Source: Tetragonia tetragonoides | Lineage: Eukaryota > Streptophyta > Magnoliopsida > Caryophyllales > Aizoaceae | Assembly (NCBI GenBank): GCA_038025085.1 | Contig: CM076146.1 | Span: 22,300,001-22,364,000, forward strand | Length of the DNA: 64,000 nt | Reading direction: 5' to 3' | Part shown: piece by piece, positions 47,601-59,752 of the stretch | Layout: the number at the start of each line of letters is the position of its first letter | Position numbering within the stretch: position 1 is the stretch's first letter | Position numbers and translations under genes: made by a program | Notes under the pieces: generated by a model | The model's input: only the letters and a program-made list of their open reading frames with translations | Database searches by the model: none | What the model was told of the DNA's origin: nothing

Positions 47601-50600
47601 GCTTTTGAATGCATTTACGCGTTTTAAAAGCTCATACGAGTAGGGTGATAGAAATTGAGTTCTTTTGTGTTGTGTATTAAGAGAAAGCATCCAAATACTC
47701 TGTTTGCATTCATTTGAGTGTGAAAATACACCTAGGATGTTTACAGTTACAAACAAGCTTCAACTCAAGCTTTTGAATGCATTTACGCGTTTTAAAAGCT
47801 CATACGAGTAGGGTGAAAGAGATTTGAGTTCTTTTGTGTTGTATATTAAGAGAAAGCATCCAAATACTTTGTTTGCATTCATTTGAGTGTGAAACTACAC
47901 CTAGGATGTTTACAAGTACAAACAAGCTTCAACTCCAGCTGTTGAATGAATTTACGCGTTTTAACAGCTCTTACGACTAGGGTGATAGAAATTGAGTTCT
48001 TTTGTGTTGTATATTAAGAGAAAGCATCCAAATACTTTGTTTGCAATCATTTGAGTGTGAAACTACACCTAGGATGTTTACAAGTACAAACAAGCTTCAA
48101 CTCCAGCTGTTGAATGAATTTACGCATTTTAACAGCTCTTACGACTAGGGTGATAGAAATTGAGTTCTTTTGTGTTGTATATTAAGAGAAAGCATCCAAA
48201 TACTTTGTTTGCATTCATTTGAGTGTGAAACTACACCTAGGATGTTTACAAGTACAAACAAGCTTCAACTCCAGCTGTTGAATGAATTTACGCGTTTTAA
48301 CAGCTCTTACGACTAGGGTGATAGAAATTGAGTTCTTTTGTGTTGTATATTAAGAGAAAGCATCCAAATACTCTTTTTGCATTCATTTGAGTGTGAAAAT
48401 ACACCTAGGATGTTTACAGTTACAAACAAGCTTCAACTCAAGCTTTTGAATGCATTTACGCGTTTTAAAAGCTCATACGAGTAGGGTGAAAGAGATTTGA
48501 GTTCTTTTGTGTTGTATATTAAGAGAAAGCATCCAAATACTTTGTTTGCATTCATTTGATTGTGAAATTATACCTAGGATGTTTACAGTTACAAACAAGC
48601 TTCAACTCAAGCTTTTGAATGCATTTACGCGTTTTAAAAGCTCTTACGAGTAGGGTGAAAGAGATTTGAGTTCTTTTGTGTTGTATATTAAGAGAAAGCA
48701 TCCAAATACTTTGTTTGCATTCATTTGAGTGTGAAACTACACCTAGGATGTTTACAAGTACAAACAAGCTTCAACTCCAGCTGTTGAATGAATTTACGCG
48801 TTTTAACAGCTCTTACGACTAGGGTGATAGAAATTGAGTTCTTTTGTGTTGTATATTAAGAGAAAGCATCCAAATACTTTGTTTGCAATCATTTGAGTGT
48901 GAAACTACACCTAGGATGTTTACAAGTACAAACAAGCTTCAACTCCAGCTGTTGAATGAATTTACGCATTTTAACAGCTCTTACGACTAGGGTGATGGAA
49001 ATTGAGTTCTTTTGTGTTGTTTATTAAGAGAAAGCATCCAAATACTCTGTTTGCATTCATTTGAGTGTGAAAGTACACCTAGGATGTTTACAGTTACAAA
49101 CAAGCTTCAACTCAAGCTTTTGATTGCATTTACGCGTTTTAAAAGCTCATACGAGTAGGGTGAAAGAGATTTGAGTTCTTTTGTGTTGTATATTAAGAGA
49201 AAGCATCCAAATACTTTGTTTGCATTCATTTGAGTGTGAAACTACACCTAGGATGTTTACAAGTACAAACAAGCTTCAACTCCAGCTGTTGAATGAATTT
49301 ACGCGTTTTAACAGCTCTTACGACTAGGGTGATAGAAATTGAGTTCTTTTGTGTTGTATATTAAGAGAAAGCATCCAAATACTTTGTTTGCAATCATTTG
49401 AGTGTGAAACTACACCTAGGATGTTTACAGTTACAAACAAGCTTCAACTCAAGCTGCTGAATGAATTTACGCGTTTTGACAGCTCTTACGACTAGGGTGA
49501 TAGAAATTGAGTTCTTTTGTGTTGTATATTAAGAGAAAGCTTCCAAATACTTTGTTTGCATTCATTTGAGTGTGAAACTACACCAAGGATGTTTACAGTT
49601 ACAAACAAGCTTCAACTCAAGCTTTTGAATGCATTTACGGGTTTTAAAAGCGCATGCGAGTAGGGTGAAAGAGATTTGAGTTCTTTTGTGTTGTATATTA
49701 AGAGAAAGCATCCAGATACTTTGTCTGCATTCATTTGAGTGTGAAACTATACCTAGGATGTTTACAGTTACAAACAAGCTTCAACTCAAGCTTTTGAATG
49801 CATTTACGCGTTTTAAAAGCTTATACGAGTAGGGTGAAAGAGATTTGAGTTCTTTTGTGTTGTATATTAAGAGAAAGCATCCAAATACTTTGTTTGCATT
49901 CATTTGAGTGTGAAACTATACCTAGGATGTTTACAGTTACAAACAAGCTTCAACTCAAGCTTTTGAATGCATTTACGCGTTTTAAAAGCTCATACGAGTA
50001 GGGTGAAAGAGATTTGAGTTCTTTTGTGTTGTATATTAAGAGAAAGCATCCAAATACTTTGTTTGCATTCATTTGATTGTGAAATTATACCTAGGATGTT
50101 TACAGTTACAAACAAGCTTCAACTCAAGCTTTTGAATGCATTTACGCGTTTTAAAAGCTCTTACGAGTAGGGTGAAAGAGATTTGAGTTCTTTTGTGTTG
50201 TATATTAAGACAAAACATCCAAATACTTTGTTTGCATTCATTTGAGTGTGAAACTATACCTAGGATGTTTACAGTTACAAACAAGCTTCAACTCAAGCTT
50301 TTGAATGCATTTACGCGTTTTTAAAAGCTCATACGAGTAGGGTGAAAGAGATTTGAGTTCTTTTGTGTTGTATATTAAGAGAAAGCATCCAAATATGTTG
50401 TTTGCATTCATTTGAGTGTGAAACTACACCTGGGATGTTTACAAGTACAAACAAGCTTCAACTCAAGCTCCTGACTGAATTTACGCTTTTTAACAGCTCT
50501 TACGACTAGGGTGATGGAAATTGAGTTCTTTTGTGTTGTTTATTAAGAGAAAGCATCCAAATACTCTGTTTGCATTCATTTGAGTGTGAAAGTACACCTA

Positions 50601-51360
50601 GGATGTTTACAGTTACAAACAAGCTTCAACTCAAGCTTTTGATTGCATTTACGCGTTTTAAAAGCTCATACGAGTAGGGTGAAAGAGATTTGAGTTCTTT
50701 TGTGTTGTATATTAAGAGAAAGCATCCAAATACGTTGTTTGCATTCATTTGAGTGTGAAACTACACCTAGGATGTTTACAAGTACAAACAAGCTTCAACT
50801 CAAGCTCCTGACTGAATTTACGCGTTTTCACAGCTCTTACGACTAGGGTGATAGAAATTGAGTTCTTTTGTGTTGTATATTAAGAGAAAGCATCCAAATA
50901 CTCTGTTTGCATTCATTTGAGTGTGAAAATACACCTAGGATGTTTACAGTTACAAACAAGCTTCAACTCAAGCTTTTGAATGCATTTACGCGTTTTAAAA
51001 GCTCATACGAGTAGGGTGAAAGAGATTTGAGTTCTTTTGTGTTGTATATTAAGAGAAAGCATCCAAATACTTTGTTTGCATTCATTTGAGTGTGAAACTA
51101 TACCTAGGATGTTTACAGTTACAAACAAGCTTCAACTCAAGGTTTTGAATGCATTTACGCGTTTTTAAAAGCTCATACGAGTAGGGTGAAAGAGATTTGA
51201 GTTCTTTTGTGTTGTATATTAAGAGAAAGCAGCCAAATACTTTGTTTGCATTCATTTGAGTGTGAAACTATACCTAGGATGTTTACAGTTACAAACAAGC
51301 TTCAACTCAAGCTTTTGAATGCATTTACGCGTTTTAAAAGCTCATACGAGTAGGGTGAAA
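41690..51360 (+). repeat. Mixed satellite monomers without one resolved long period
   Basis: Monomers of the same families as at 26.4-31 kb (GCGCATGCG, CCAGATAC, CCCAATAC and GTGTATTAAGAG variants), with several two- to six-monomer duplications but no single higher-order period that I could follow throughout. A six-base deviation (AGTAGGGTAAAAGATATGAG) near 44,945 recurs at 52.2 and 55.06 kb, and a two-base loss in CATTTAGCGTTTT near 45,930 recurs at 56.04 kb, linking this stretch to the right end. Confidence 0.6.
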
Positions 51361-54300
51361 GAGATTTGAGTTCTTCTGTGTTGTATATTAAGACAAAGCA
51401 TCCCAATACTTTGTTTACATTCATTTGAGTGTGAAACTACCCCTAGGATGTTTACAAGTACAAACAAGCTTCAACTCCAGCTGTTGAATGAATTTACGCG
51501 TTTTAACAGCTCTTACGACTAGGGTGATAGAAATTGAGTTCTTTTGTGTTGTATATTAAGAGAAAGCATCCAAATACTTTGTTTGCAATCATTTGAGTGT
51601 GAAACTACACCAAGGATGTTTACAGTTACAAACAAGCTTCAACTCAAGCTGCTGAATGAATTTACGCGTTTTGACAGCTCTTACGACTAGGGTGATAGAA
51701 ATTGAGTTCTTTTGTGTTGTATATTAAGAGAAAGCTTCCAAATACTTTGTTTGCATTCATTTGAGTGTGAAACTACACCTAGGATGTTTACAGTTACAAA
51801 CAAGCTTCAACTCAAGCTTTTGAATGCATTTACGGGTTTTAAAAGCGCATGCGAGTAGGGTGAAAGAGATTTGAGTTCTTTTGTGTTGTATATCAAGACA
51901 AAGCATCCCAATACTTTGTTTACATTCATTTGAGTGTAAAACTACACCTAGGGTGTTTACAGTTACAAACAAGCTTCAACTCAAGCTTTTGAATGCATTT
52001 ACGCGTTTTAAAAGCTCATACGAGTAGGGTGATAGAAATTGAGTTCTTTTGTGTTGTATATTAAGAGAAAGCATCCAAATACTCTGTTTGCATTCATTTG
52101 AGTGTGAAAATACACCTAGGATGTTTACAGTTACAAACAAGCTTCAACTCAAGCTTTTGAATGCATTTACGCGTTTTAAAAGCTCATACGAGTAGGGTAA
52201 AAGATATGAGTTCTTTTGTGTTGTATATTAAGAGAAAGCATCCAAATACTTTGTTTGCATTCATTTGAGTGTGAAACTATACCTAGGATGTTTACAGTTA
52301 CAAACAAGCTTCAACTCAAGCTTTTGAATGCATTTACGCGTTTTAAAAGCTCATACGAGTAGGGTGAAAGAGATTTGAGTTCTTCTGTGTTGTATATTAA
52401 GACAAAGCATCCCAATACTTTGTTTACATTCATTTGAGTGTGAAACTACCCCTAGGATGTTTACAAGTACAAACAAGCTTCAACTCCAGCTGTTGAATGA
52501 ATTTACGCGTTTTAACAGCTCTTACGACTAGGGTGATAGAAATTGAGTTCTTTTGTGTTGTATATTAAGAGAAAGCATCCAAATACTTTGTTTGAAATCA
52601 TTTGAGTGTGAAACTACACCAAGGATGTTTACAGTTACAAACAAGCTTCAACTCAAGCTGCTGAATGAATTTACGCGTTTTGACAGCTCTTACGACTAGG
52701 GTGATAGAAATTGAGTTCTTTTGTGTTGTATATTAAGAGAAAGCTTCCAAATACTTTGTTTGCATTCATTTGAGTGTGAAACTACACCTAGGATGTTTAC
52801 AGTTACAAACAAGCTTCAACTCATGCTTTTGAATGCATTTACGGGTTTTAAAAGCGCATGCGAGTAGGGTGAAAGAGATTTGAGTTCTTTTGTGTTGTAT
52901 ATTAAGACAAAGCATCCCAATACTTTGTTTACATTCATTTGAGTGTAAAACTACACCTAGGGTGTTTACAGTTACAAACAAGCTTCAACTCAAGCTTTTG
53001 AATGCATTTACGCGTTTTAAAAGCTCATACGAGTAGGGTGAAAGAGATTTGAGTTCTTCTGTGTTGTATATTAAGACAAAGCATCCCAATACTTTGTTTA
53101 CATTCATTTGAGTGTAAAACTACACCTAGGGTGTTTACAGTTACAAACAAGCTTCAACTCAAGCTTTTGAATGCATTTACGCGTTTTAAAAGCTCATACG
53201 AGTAGGGTGAAAGAGATTTGAGTTCTTTTGTGTTGTATATTAAGAGAAAGCATCCAAATACTTTGTTTGCATTCATTTGATTGTGAAATTATACCTAGGA
53301 TGTTTACAGTTACAAACAAGCTTCAACTCAAGCTTTTGAATGCATTTACGCGTTTTAAAAGCTCTTACGAGTAGGGTGAAAGAGATTTGAGTTCTTTTGT
53401 GTTGTATATTAAGACAAAACATCCAAATACTTTGTTTGCATTCATTTGAGTGTGAAACTATACCTAGGATGTTTACAGTTACAAACAAGCTTCAACTCAA
53501 GCTTTTGAATGCATTTACGCGTTTTTAAAAGCTCATACGAGTAGGGTGAAAGAGATTTGAGTTCTTTTGTGTTGTATATTAAGAGAAAGCATCCAAATAT
53601 GTTGTTTGCATTCATTTGAGTGTGAAACTACACCTGGGATGTTTACAAGTACAAACAAGCTTCAACTCAAGCTCCTGACTGAATTTACGCTTTTTAACAG
53701 CTCTTACGACTAGGGTGATGGAAATTGAGTTCTTTTGTGTTGTTTATTAAGACAAAGCATCCAAATACTCTGTTTGCATTCATTTGAGTGTGAAAGTACA
53801 CCTAGGATGTTTACAGTTACAAACAAGCTTCAACTCAAGCTTTTGATTGCATTTACGCGTTTTAAAAGCTCATACGAGTAGGGTGAAAGAGATTTGAGTT
53901 CTTTTGTGTTGTATATTAAGAGAAAGCATCCAAATACGTTGTTTGCATTCATTTGAGTGTGAAACTACACCTAGGATGTTTACAAGTACAAACAAGCTTC
54001 AACTCAAGCTCCTGACTGAATTTACGCGTTTTCACAGCTCTTACGACTAGGGTGATAGAAATTGAGTTCTTTTGTGTTGTATATTAAGAGAAAGCATCCA
54101 AATACTCTGTTTGCATTCATTTGAGTGTGAAAATACACCTAGGATGTTTACAGTTACAAACAAGCTTCAACTCAAGCTTTTGAATGCATTTACGCGTTTT
54201 AAAAGCTCATACGAGTAGGGTGAAAGAGATTTGAGTTCTTCTGTGTTGTATATTAAGACAAAGCATCCCAATACTTTGTTTACATTCATTTGAGTGTGAA

Positions 54301-57090
54301 ACTACCCCTAGGATGTTTACAAGTACAAACAAGCTTCAACTCCAGCTGTTGAATGAATTTACGCGTTTTAACAGCTCTTACGACTAGGGTGATAGAAATT
54401 GAGTTCTTTTGTGTTGTATATTAAGAGAAAGCATCCAAATACTTTGTTTGCAATCATTTGAGTGTGAAACTACACCAAGGATGTTTACAGTTACAAACAA
54501 GCTTCAACTCAAGCTGCTGAATGAATTTACGCGTTTTGACAGCTCTTACGACTAGGGTGATAGAAATTGAGTTCTTTTGTGTTGTATATTAAGAGAAAGC
54601 TTCCAAATACTTTGTTTGCATTCATTTGAGTGTGAAACTACACCTAGGATGTTTACAGTTACAAACAAGCTTCAACTCAAGCTTTTGAATGCATTTACGG
54701 GTTTTAAAAGCGCATGCGAGTAGGGTGAAAGAGATTTGAGTTCTTTTGTGTTGTATATTAAGACAAAGCATCCCAATACTTTGTTTACATTCATTTGAGT
54801 GTAAAACTACACCTAGGGTGTTTACAGTTACAAACAAGCTTCAACTCAAGCTTTTGAATGCATTTACGCGTTTTAAAAGCTCATACGAGTAGGGTGATAG
54901 AAATTGAGTTCTTTTGTGTTGTATATTAAGAGAAAGCATCCAAATACTCTGTTTGCATTCATTTGAGTGTGAAAATACACCTAGGATGTTTACAGTTACA
55001 AACAAGCTTCAACTCAAGCTTTTGAATGCATTTACGCGTTTTAAAAGCTCATACGAGTAGGGTAAAAGATATGAGTTCTTTTGTGTTGTATATTAAGAGA
55101 AAGCATCCAAATACTTTGTTTGCATTCATTTGAGTGTGAAACTATACCTAGGATGTTTACAGTTACAAACAAGCTTCAACTCAAGCTTTTGAATGCATTT
55201 ACGCGTTTTAAAAGCTCATACGAGTAGGGTGAAAGAGATTTGAGTTCTTCTGTGTTGTATATTAAGACAAAGCATCCCAATACTTTGTTTACATTCATTT
55301 GAGTGTGAAACTACCCCTAGGATGTTTACAAGTACAAACAAGCTTCAACTCCAGCTGTTGAATGAATTTACGCGTTTTAACAGCTCTTACGACTAGGGTG
55401 ATAGAAATTGAGTTCTTTTGTGTTGTATATTAAGAGAAAGCATCCAAATACTTTGTTTGCAATCATTTGAGTGTGAAACTACACCAAGGATGTTTACAGT
55501 TACAAACAAGCTTCAACTCAAGCTGCTGAATGAATTTACGCGTTTTGACAGCTCTTACGACTAGGGTGATAGAAATTGAGTTCTTTTGTGTTGTATATTA
55601 AGAGAAAGCTTCCAAATACTTTGTTTGCATTCATTTGAGTGTGAAACTACACCTAGGATGTTTACAGTTACAAACAAGCTTCAACTCAAGCTTTTGAATG
55701 CATTTACGGGTTTTAAAAGCGCATGCGAGTAGGGTGAAAGAGATTTGAGTTCTTTTGTGTTGTATATTAAGGCAAAGCATCCCAATACTTTGTTTACATT
55801 CATTTGAGTGTAAAACTACACCTAGGGTGTTTACAGTTACAAACAAGCTTCAACTCAAGCTTTTGAATGCATTTACGCGTTTTAAAAGCTCATACGAGTA
55901 GGGTGATAGAAATTGAGTTCTTTTGTGTTGTATATTAAGAGAAAGCATCCAAATACTCTGTTTGCATTCATTTGAGTGTGAAAATACACCTAGGATGTTT
56001 ACAGTTACAAACAAGCTTCAACTCAAGCTTTTGAATGCATTTAGCGTTTTAAAAGCTCATACGAGTAGGGTGAAAGAGATTTGAGTTCTTTTGTGTTGTA
56101 TATTAAGAGAAAGCATCCAAATACTTTGTTTGCATTCATTTGAGTGTGAAACTACACCTAGGATGTTTACAAGTACAAACAAGCTTCAACTCCAGCTCTT
56201 GAATGAATTTACGCCTTTTAACAGCTCTTACGACTAGGGTGATAGAAATTGAGTTCTTTTGTGTTGTATATTAAGAGAAAGCATCCAAATACTTTGTTTG
56301 CAATCATTTGAGTGTGAAACTACACCAAGGATGTTTACAGTTACAAACAAGCTTCAACTCAAGCTACTGAATGAATTTACGCGTTTTGACAGCTCTTACG
56401 ACTAGGGTGATAGAAATTGAGTTCTTTTGTGTTGTATATTAAGAGAAAGCTTCCAAATACTTTGTTTGCATTCATTTGAGTGTGAAACTACAACTAGGAT
56501 GTTTACAGTTACAAACAAGCTTCAACTCAAGCTTTTGAATGCATTTACGGGTTTTAAAAGCGCATGCGAGTAGGGTGAAGGAGATTTGAGTTCTTTTGTG
56601 TTGTATATTAAGACAAAGCATCCCAATACTTTGTTTACATTCATTTGAGTGTAAAACTACACCTAGGGTGTTTACAGTTACAAACAAGCTTCAACTCAAG
56701 CTTTTGAATGCATTTACGCGTTTTAAAAGCTCATACGAGTAGGGTGATAGAAATTGAGTTCTTTTGTGTTGTGTATTAAGAGAAAGCATCCAAATACTCT
56801 GTTTGCATTCATTTGAGTGTGAAAATACACCTAGGATGTTTACAGTTACAAACAAGCTTCAACTCAAGCTTTTGAATGCATTTACGCGTTTTAAAAGCTC
56901 ATACGAGTAGGGTGAAAGAGATTTGAGTTCTTTTGTGTTGTATATTAAGAGAAAGCATCCAAATACTTTGTTTGCATTCATTTGAGTGTGAAACTACACC
57001 TAGGATGTTTACAAGTACAAACAAGCTTCAACTCCAGCTATTGAATGAATTTACGCGTTTTAACAGCTCTTACGACTAGGGTGATAGAAA
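51360..57090 (+). repeat. Higher-order repeat block, about 2,865 bp (17 monomers), two copies
   Basis: The ordered series of variants beginning with the ACTACCCCTAGG monomer near 51,440 recurs about 2,865 bp later near 54,300. The AGGGTAAAAGATATGAG variant recurs at 52,195 and 55,060. Within each copy there is an inner 1,009-bp (6-monomer) near-repeat, so the structure is nested. Confidence 0.72.
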
Positions 57091-58501
57091 TTGAGTTCTT
57101 TTGTGTTGTATATTAAGAGAAAGCATCCAAATACTCTGTTTGCATTCATTTGAGTGTGAAAATACACCTAGGATGTTTACAGTTACAAACAAGCTTCAAC
57201 TCAAGCTTTTGATTGCATTTACGCGTTTTAAAAGCTCATACGAGTAGGGTGAAAGAGATTTGAGTTCTTTTGTGTTGTATATTAAGAGAAAGCATCCAAA
57301 TACGTTGTTTGCATTCATTTGAGTGTGAAACTACACCTAGGATGTTTACAAGTACAAACAAGCTTCAGCTCAAGCTCCTGACTGAATTTACGCGTTTTCA
57401 CAGCTCTTACGACTAGGGTGATAGAAATTGAGTTCTTTTGTGTTGTATATTAAGAGAAAGCATCCAAATACTCTGTTTGCATTCATTTGAGTGTGAAACT
57501 ACAACTAGGATGTTTACAGTTACAAACAAGCTTCAACTCAAGCTTTTGAATGCATTTACGGGTTTTAAAAGCGCATGCGAGTAGGGTGAAGGAGATTTGA
57601 GTTCTTTTGTGTTGTATATTAAGACAAAGCATCCCAATACTTTGTTTACATTCATTTGAGTGTAAAACTACACCTAGGGTGTTTACAGTTACAAACAAGC
57701 TTCAACTCAAGCTTTTGAATGCATTTACGCGTTTTAAAAGCTCATACGAGTAGGGTGATAGAAATTGAGTTCTTTTGTGTTGTGTATTAAGAGAAAGCAT
57801 CCAAATACTCTGTTTGCATTCATTTGAGTGTGAAAATACACCTAGGATGTTTACAGTTACAAACAAGCTTCAACTCAAGCTTTTGAATGCATTTACGCGT
57901 TTTAAAAGCTCATACGAGTAGGGTGAAAGAGATTTGAGTTCTTTTGTGTTGTATATTAAGAGAAAGCATCCAAATACTTTGTTTGCATTCATTTGAGTGT
58001 GAAACTACACCTAGGATGTTTACAAGTACAAACAAGCTTCAACTCCAGCTATTGAATGAATTTACGCGTTTTAACAGCTCTTACGACTAGGGTGATAGAA
58101 ATTGAGTTCTTTTGTGTTGTATATTAAGAGAAAGCATCCAAATACTCTGTTTGCATTCATTTGAGTGTGAAAATACACCTAGGATGTTTACAGTTACAAA
58201 CAAGCTTCAACTCAAGCTTTTGATTGCATTTACGCGTTTTAAAAGCTCATACGAGTAGGGTGAAAGAGATTTGAGTTCTTTTGTGTTGTATATTAAGAGA
58301 AAGCATCCAAATACGTTGTTTGCATTCATTTGAGTGTGAAACTACACCTAGGATGTTTACAAGTACAAACAAGCTTCAGCTCAAGCTCCTGACTGAATTT
58401 ACGCGTTTTCACAGCTCTTACGACTAGGGTGATAGAAATTGAGTTCTTTTGTGTTGTATATTAAGAGAAAGCATCCAAATACTCTGTTTGCATTCATTTG
58501 A
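56480..58501 (+). repeat. Tandem duplication of a 1,011-bp, 6-monomer unit
   Basis: Two adjacent copies (about 56,480-57,490 and 57,491-58,501) share rare variants in the same order: ACAACTAGGATG, GGTGAAGGAGATTTG, TTGTGTATTAAG, CCAGCTATTGAATG and TTCAGCTCAAGCTCC. I saw essentially no differences between them by eye, so this is probably one of the youngest rearrangements in the array. It lies within about 500 bp of the retrotransposon insertion. Confidence 0.75.
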
Positions 58502-58968
58502 GTGTGAAAATACACCTAGGATGTTTACAGTTACAAACAAGCTTCAACTCAAGCTTTTGAATGCATTTACGCGTTTTAAAAGCTCATACGAGTAGGGTGA
58601 AAGAGATTTGAGTTCTTCTGTGTTGTATATTAAGACAAAGCATCCCAATACTTTGTTTACATTCATTTGAGTGTAAAACTACACCTAGGGTGTTTACAGT
58701 TACAAACAAGCTTCAACTCAAGCTTTTGAATGCATTTACGCGTTTTAAAAGCTCATACGAGTAGGGTGAAAGAGATTTGAGTTCTTTTGTGTTGTATATT
58801 AAGAGAAAGCATCCAAATACTTTGTTTGCATTCATTTGATTGTGAAATTACACCTAGGATGTTTACAGTTACAAACAAGCTTCAACTCCAGCTATTGAAT
58901 GCATTTACGCGTTTTAAAAGCTCTTACGAGTAGGGTGAAAGAGATTTGAGTTCTTTTGTGTTGTATAT

Positions 58969-59752
58969 TGATACGTTTGCAACTACAACCTTAGCAATTT
59001 GTAAACAAAAACAGAGGATTAAGAGAAGAAAGGATAATGAGTATCACCACCAAAGCTATAAAGGATTAAACCACCAAGCTATGGATAAAGAATACTACTT
59101 GCTCACCAAATAACCCTAAGATTATTGTAAAGAACGCAAGATTTGTAAGAAGGCAGCAGCCGTGTAATTTTCATTCATCAACAAGTGCCTTTTACATCAG
59201 CTGTTCTTACATATTTATAGGGGTCACAAATGTGCCCTAATAACCTAAGAATACTCTAGAAAGGGTGAGCTGTCCAAGAGTAGTGCCCAAGCAAAATGAA
59301 ACTTCAGTATTTTGCCCAGAAATGAGCCAAATACGTGCAGTACAATTTGGAGCGCATTTTCTTCCGTTTTGGACCACTTGACAGCTGTTGCTTGTCCTTG
59401 CATAAGGACAAACGTGGGTGAGCTGTAAGGAGCCTCATTCTTCATCCTTACCTGCCCCATGTGCTCTTAGGCGTGCCTTACTCAGCAACTAATTAGGGAA
59501 TTCAAATAACAACTAATTACATTTGTTAATTATGCTAATTACATGCAGGGTGCACTATAACTAACACTAATCACAAATGCTTATTTGTACGGATTAATCT
59601 TGTACGGACATAACCTAGATTAAGTGGCCAAAAGGACACTAAGACCTGTAGGACCAGAATTATCACCATTCAAATGTGAGAGAGTCCCAAATGCCATGAT
59701 AAATGCATTAATGCTCACGCTCGTAACTTGATGACCTGATGCTAACGCATCA
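58969..59752 (-). repeat. 3' LTR, complete, 784 bp
   Basis: The first 500 bp (58969-59468) repeat at 63501-64000 with a single difference seen (T at 59360, C at 63892). On the minus strand the LTR begins TGATGCG directly after the polypurine tract and ends CGTATCA, so it has TG...CA ends with near-perfect short inverted termini. The far boundary (59752) is set by the polypurine tract and by the matching end motif; the second copy is cut by the window end, so this boundary cannot be confirmed here. The polyprotein stop codon (59620-59622) lies inside this LTR. A 71-codon ORF at 59245-59460 is repeated in the other LTR and is not a separate gene. Confidence 0.88.
59211..59220 (-). promoter_or_regulatory. 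TATA-like box in the 3' LTR
   Basis: Minus strand reads CTATAAATAT. In LTR retrotransposons this position marks the Pol II promoter at the U3/R boundary. The identical box in the 5' LTR (63743-63752) would drive the element's genomic RNA. Confidence 0.55.

Larger units (their letters stand above)
7833..58968 (+). repeat. Tandem satellite array, 168-169 bp monomer, about 300 copies
   Basis: One continuous head-to-tail array with no spacer between units. Anchoring on AGTTCTTTTGTGTTGTATAT, the commonest unit is 169 bp. Two families alternate. Type A (169 bp) carries AGCTTTTGAATGCATTTACG, TTTTAAAAGCTCATACGAG and GGTGAAAGAGATTTG. Type B (168 bp) carries AGCTGTTGAATGAATTTACG, TTTTAACAGCTCTTACGAC and GGTGATAGAAATTG. 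Further variants include AGCTGCTGAATG, AGCTCCTGACTG and GGGTTTTAAAAGCGCATGCG. Most monomers have two AAGCTT sites 12 bp apart. The length matches one nucleosome, as in plant centromeric satellites. The array is interrupted on the right by a retrotransposon and probably continues beyond it. I did not recognise the monomer as any named satellite. The repeated 60-100 codon ORFs on both strands are translations of the repeat, not genes. Confidence 0.97.

Noticed and set aside
8068..57698. Dozens of 66-83 codon ORFs on both strands (MFVTVN…, MCCILRESIQ…, MHLRVLKAH…)
   Set aside because: They recur once per few monomers and translate the satellite itself. A 169-bp unit is not a multiple of three, so frames cannot persist, and there is no codon-biased variation or start context.
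7833..58968. CRISPR array
   Set aside because: Repeats are contiguous 169-bp units with no unique spacers and no cas genes; the DNA is plant.
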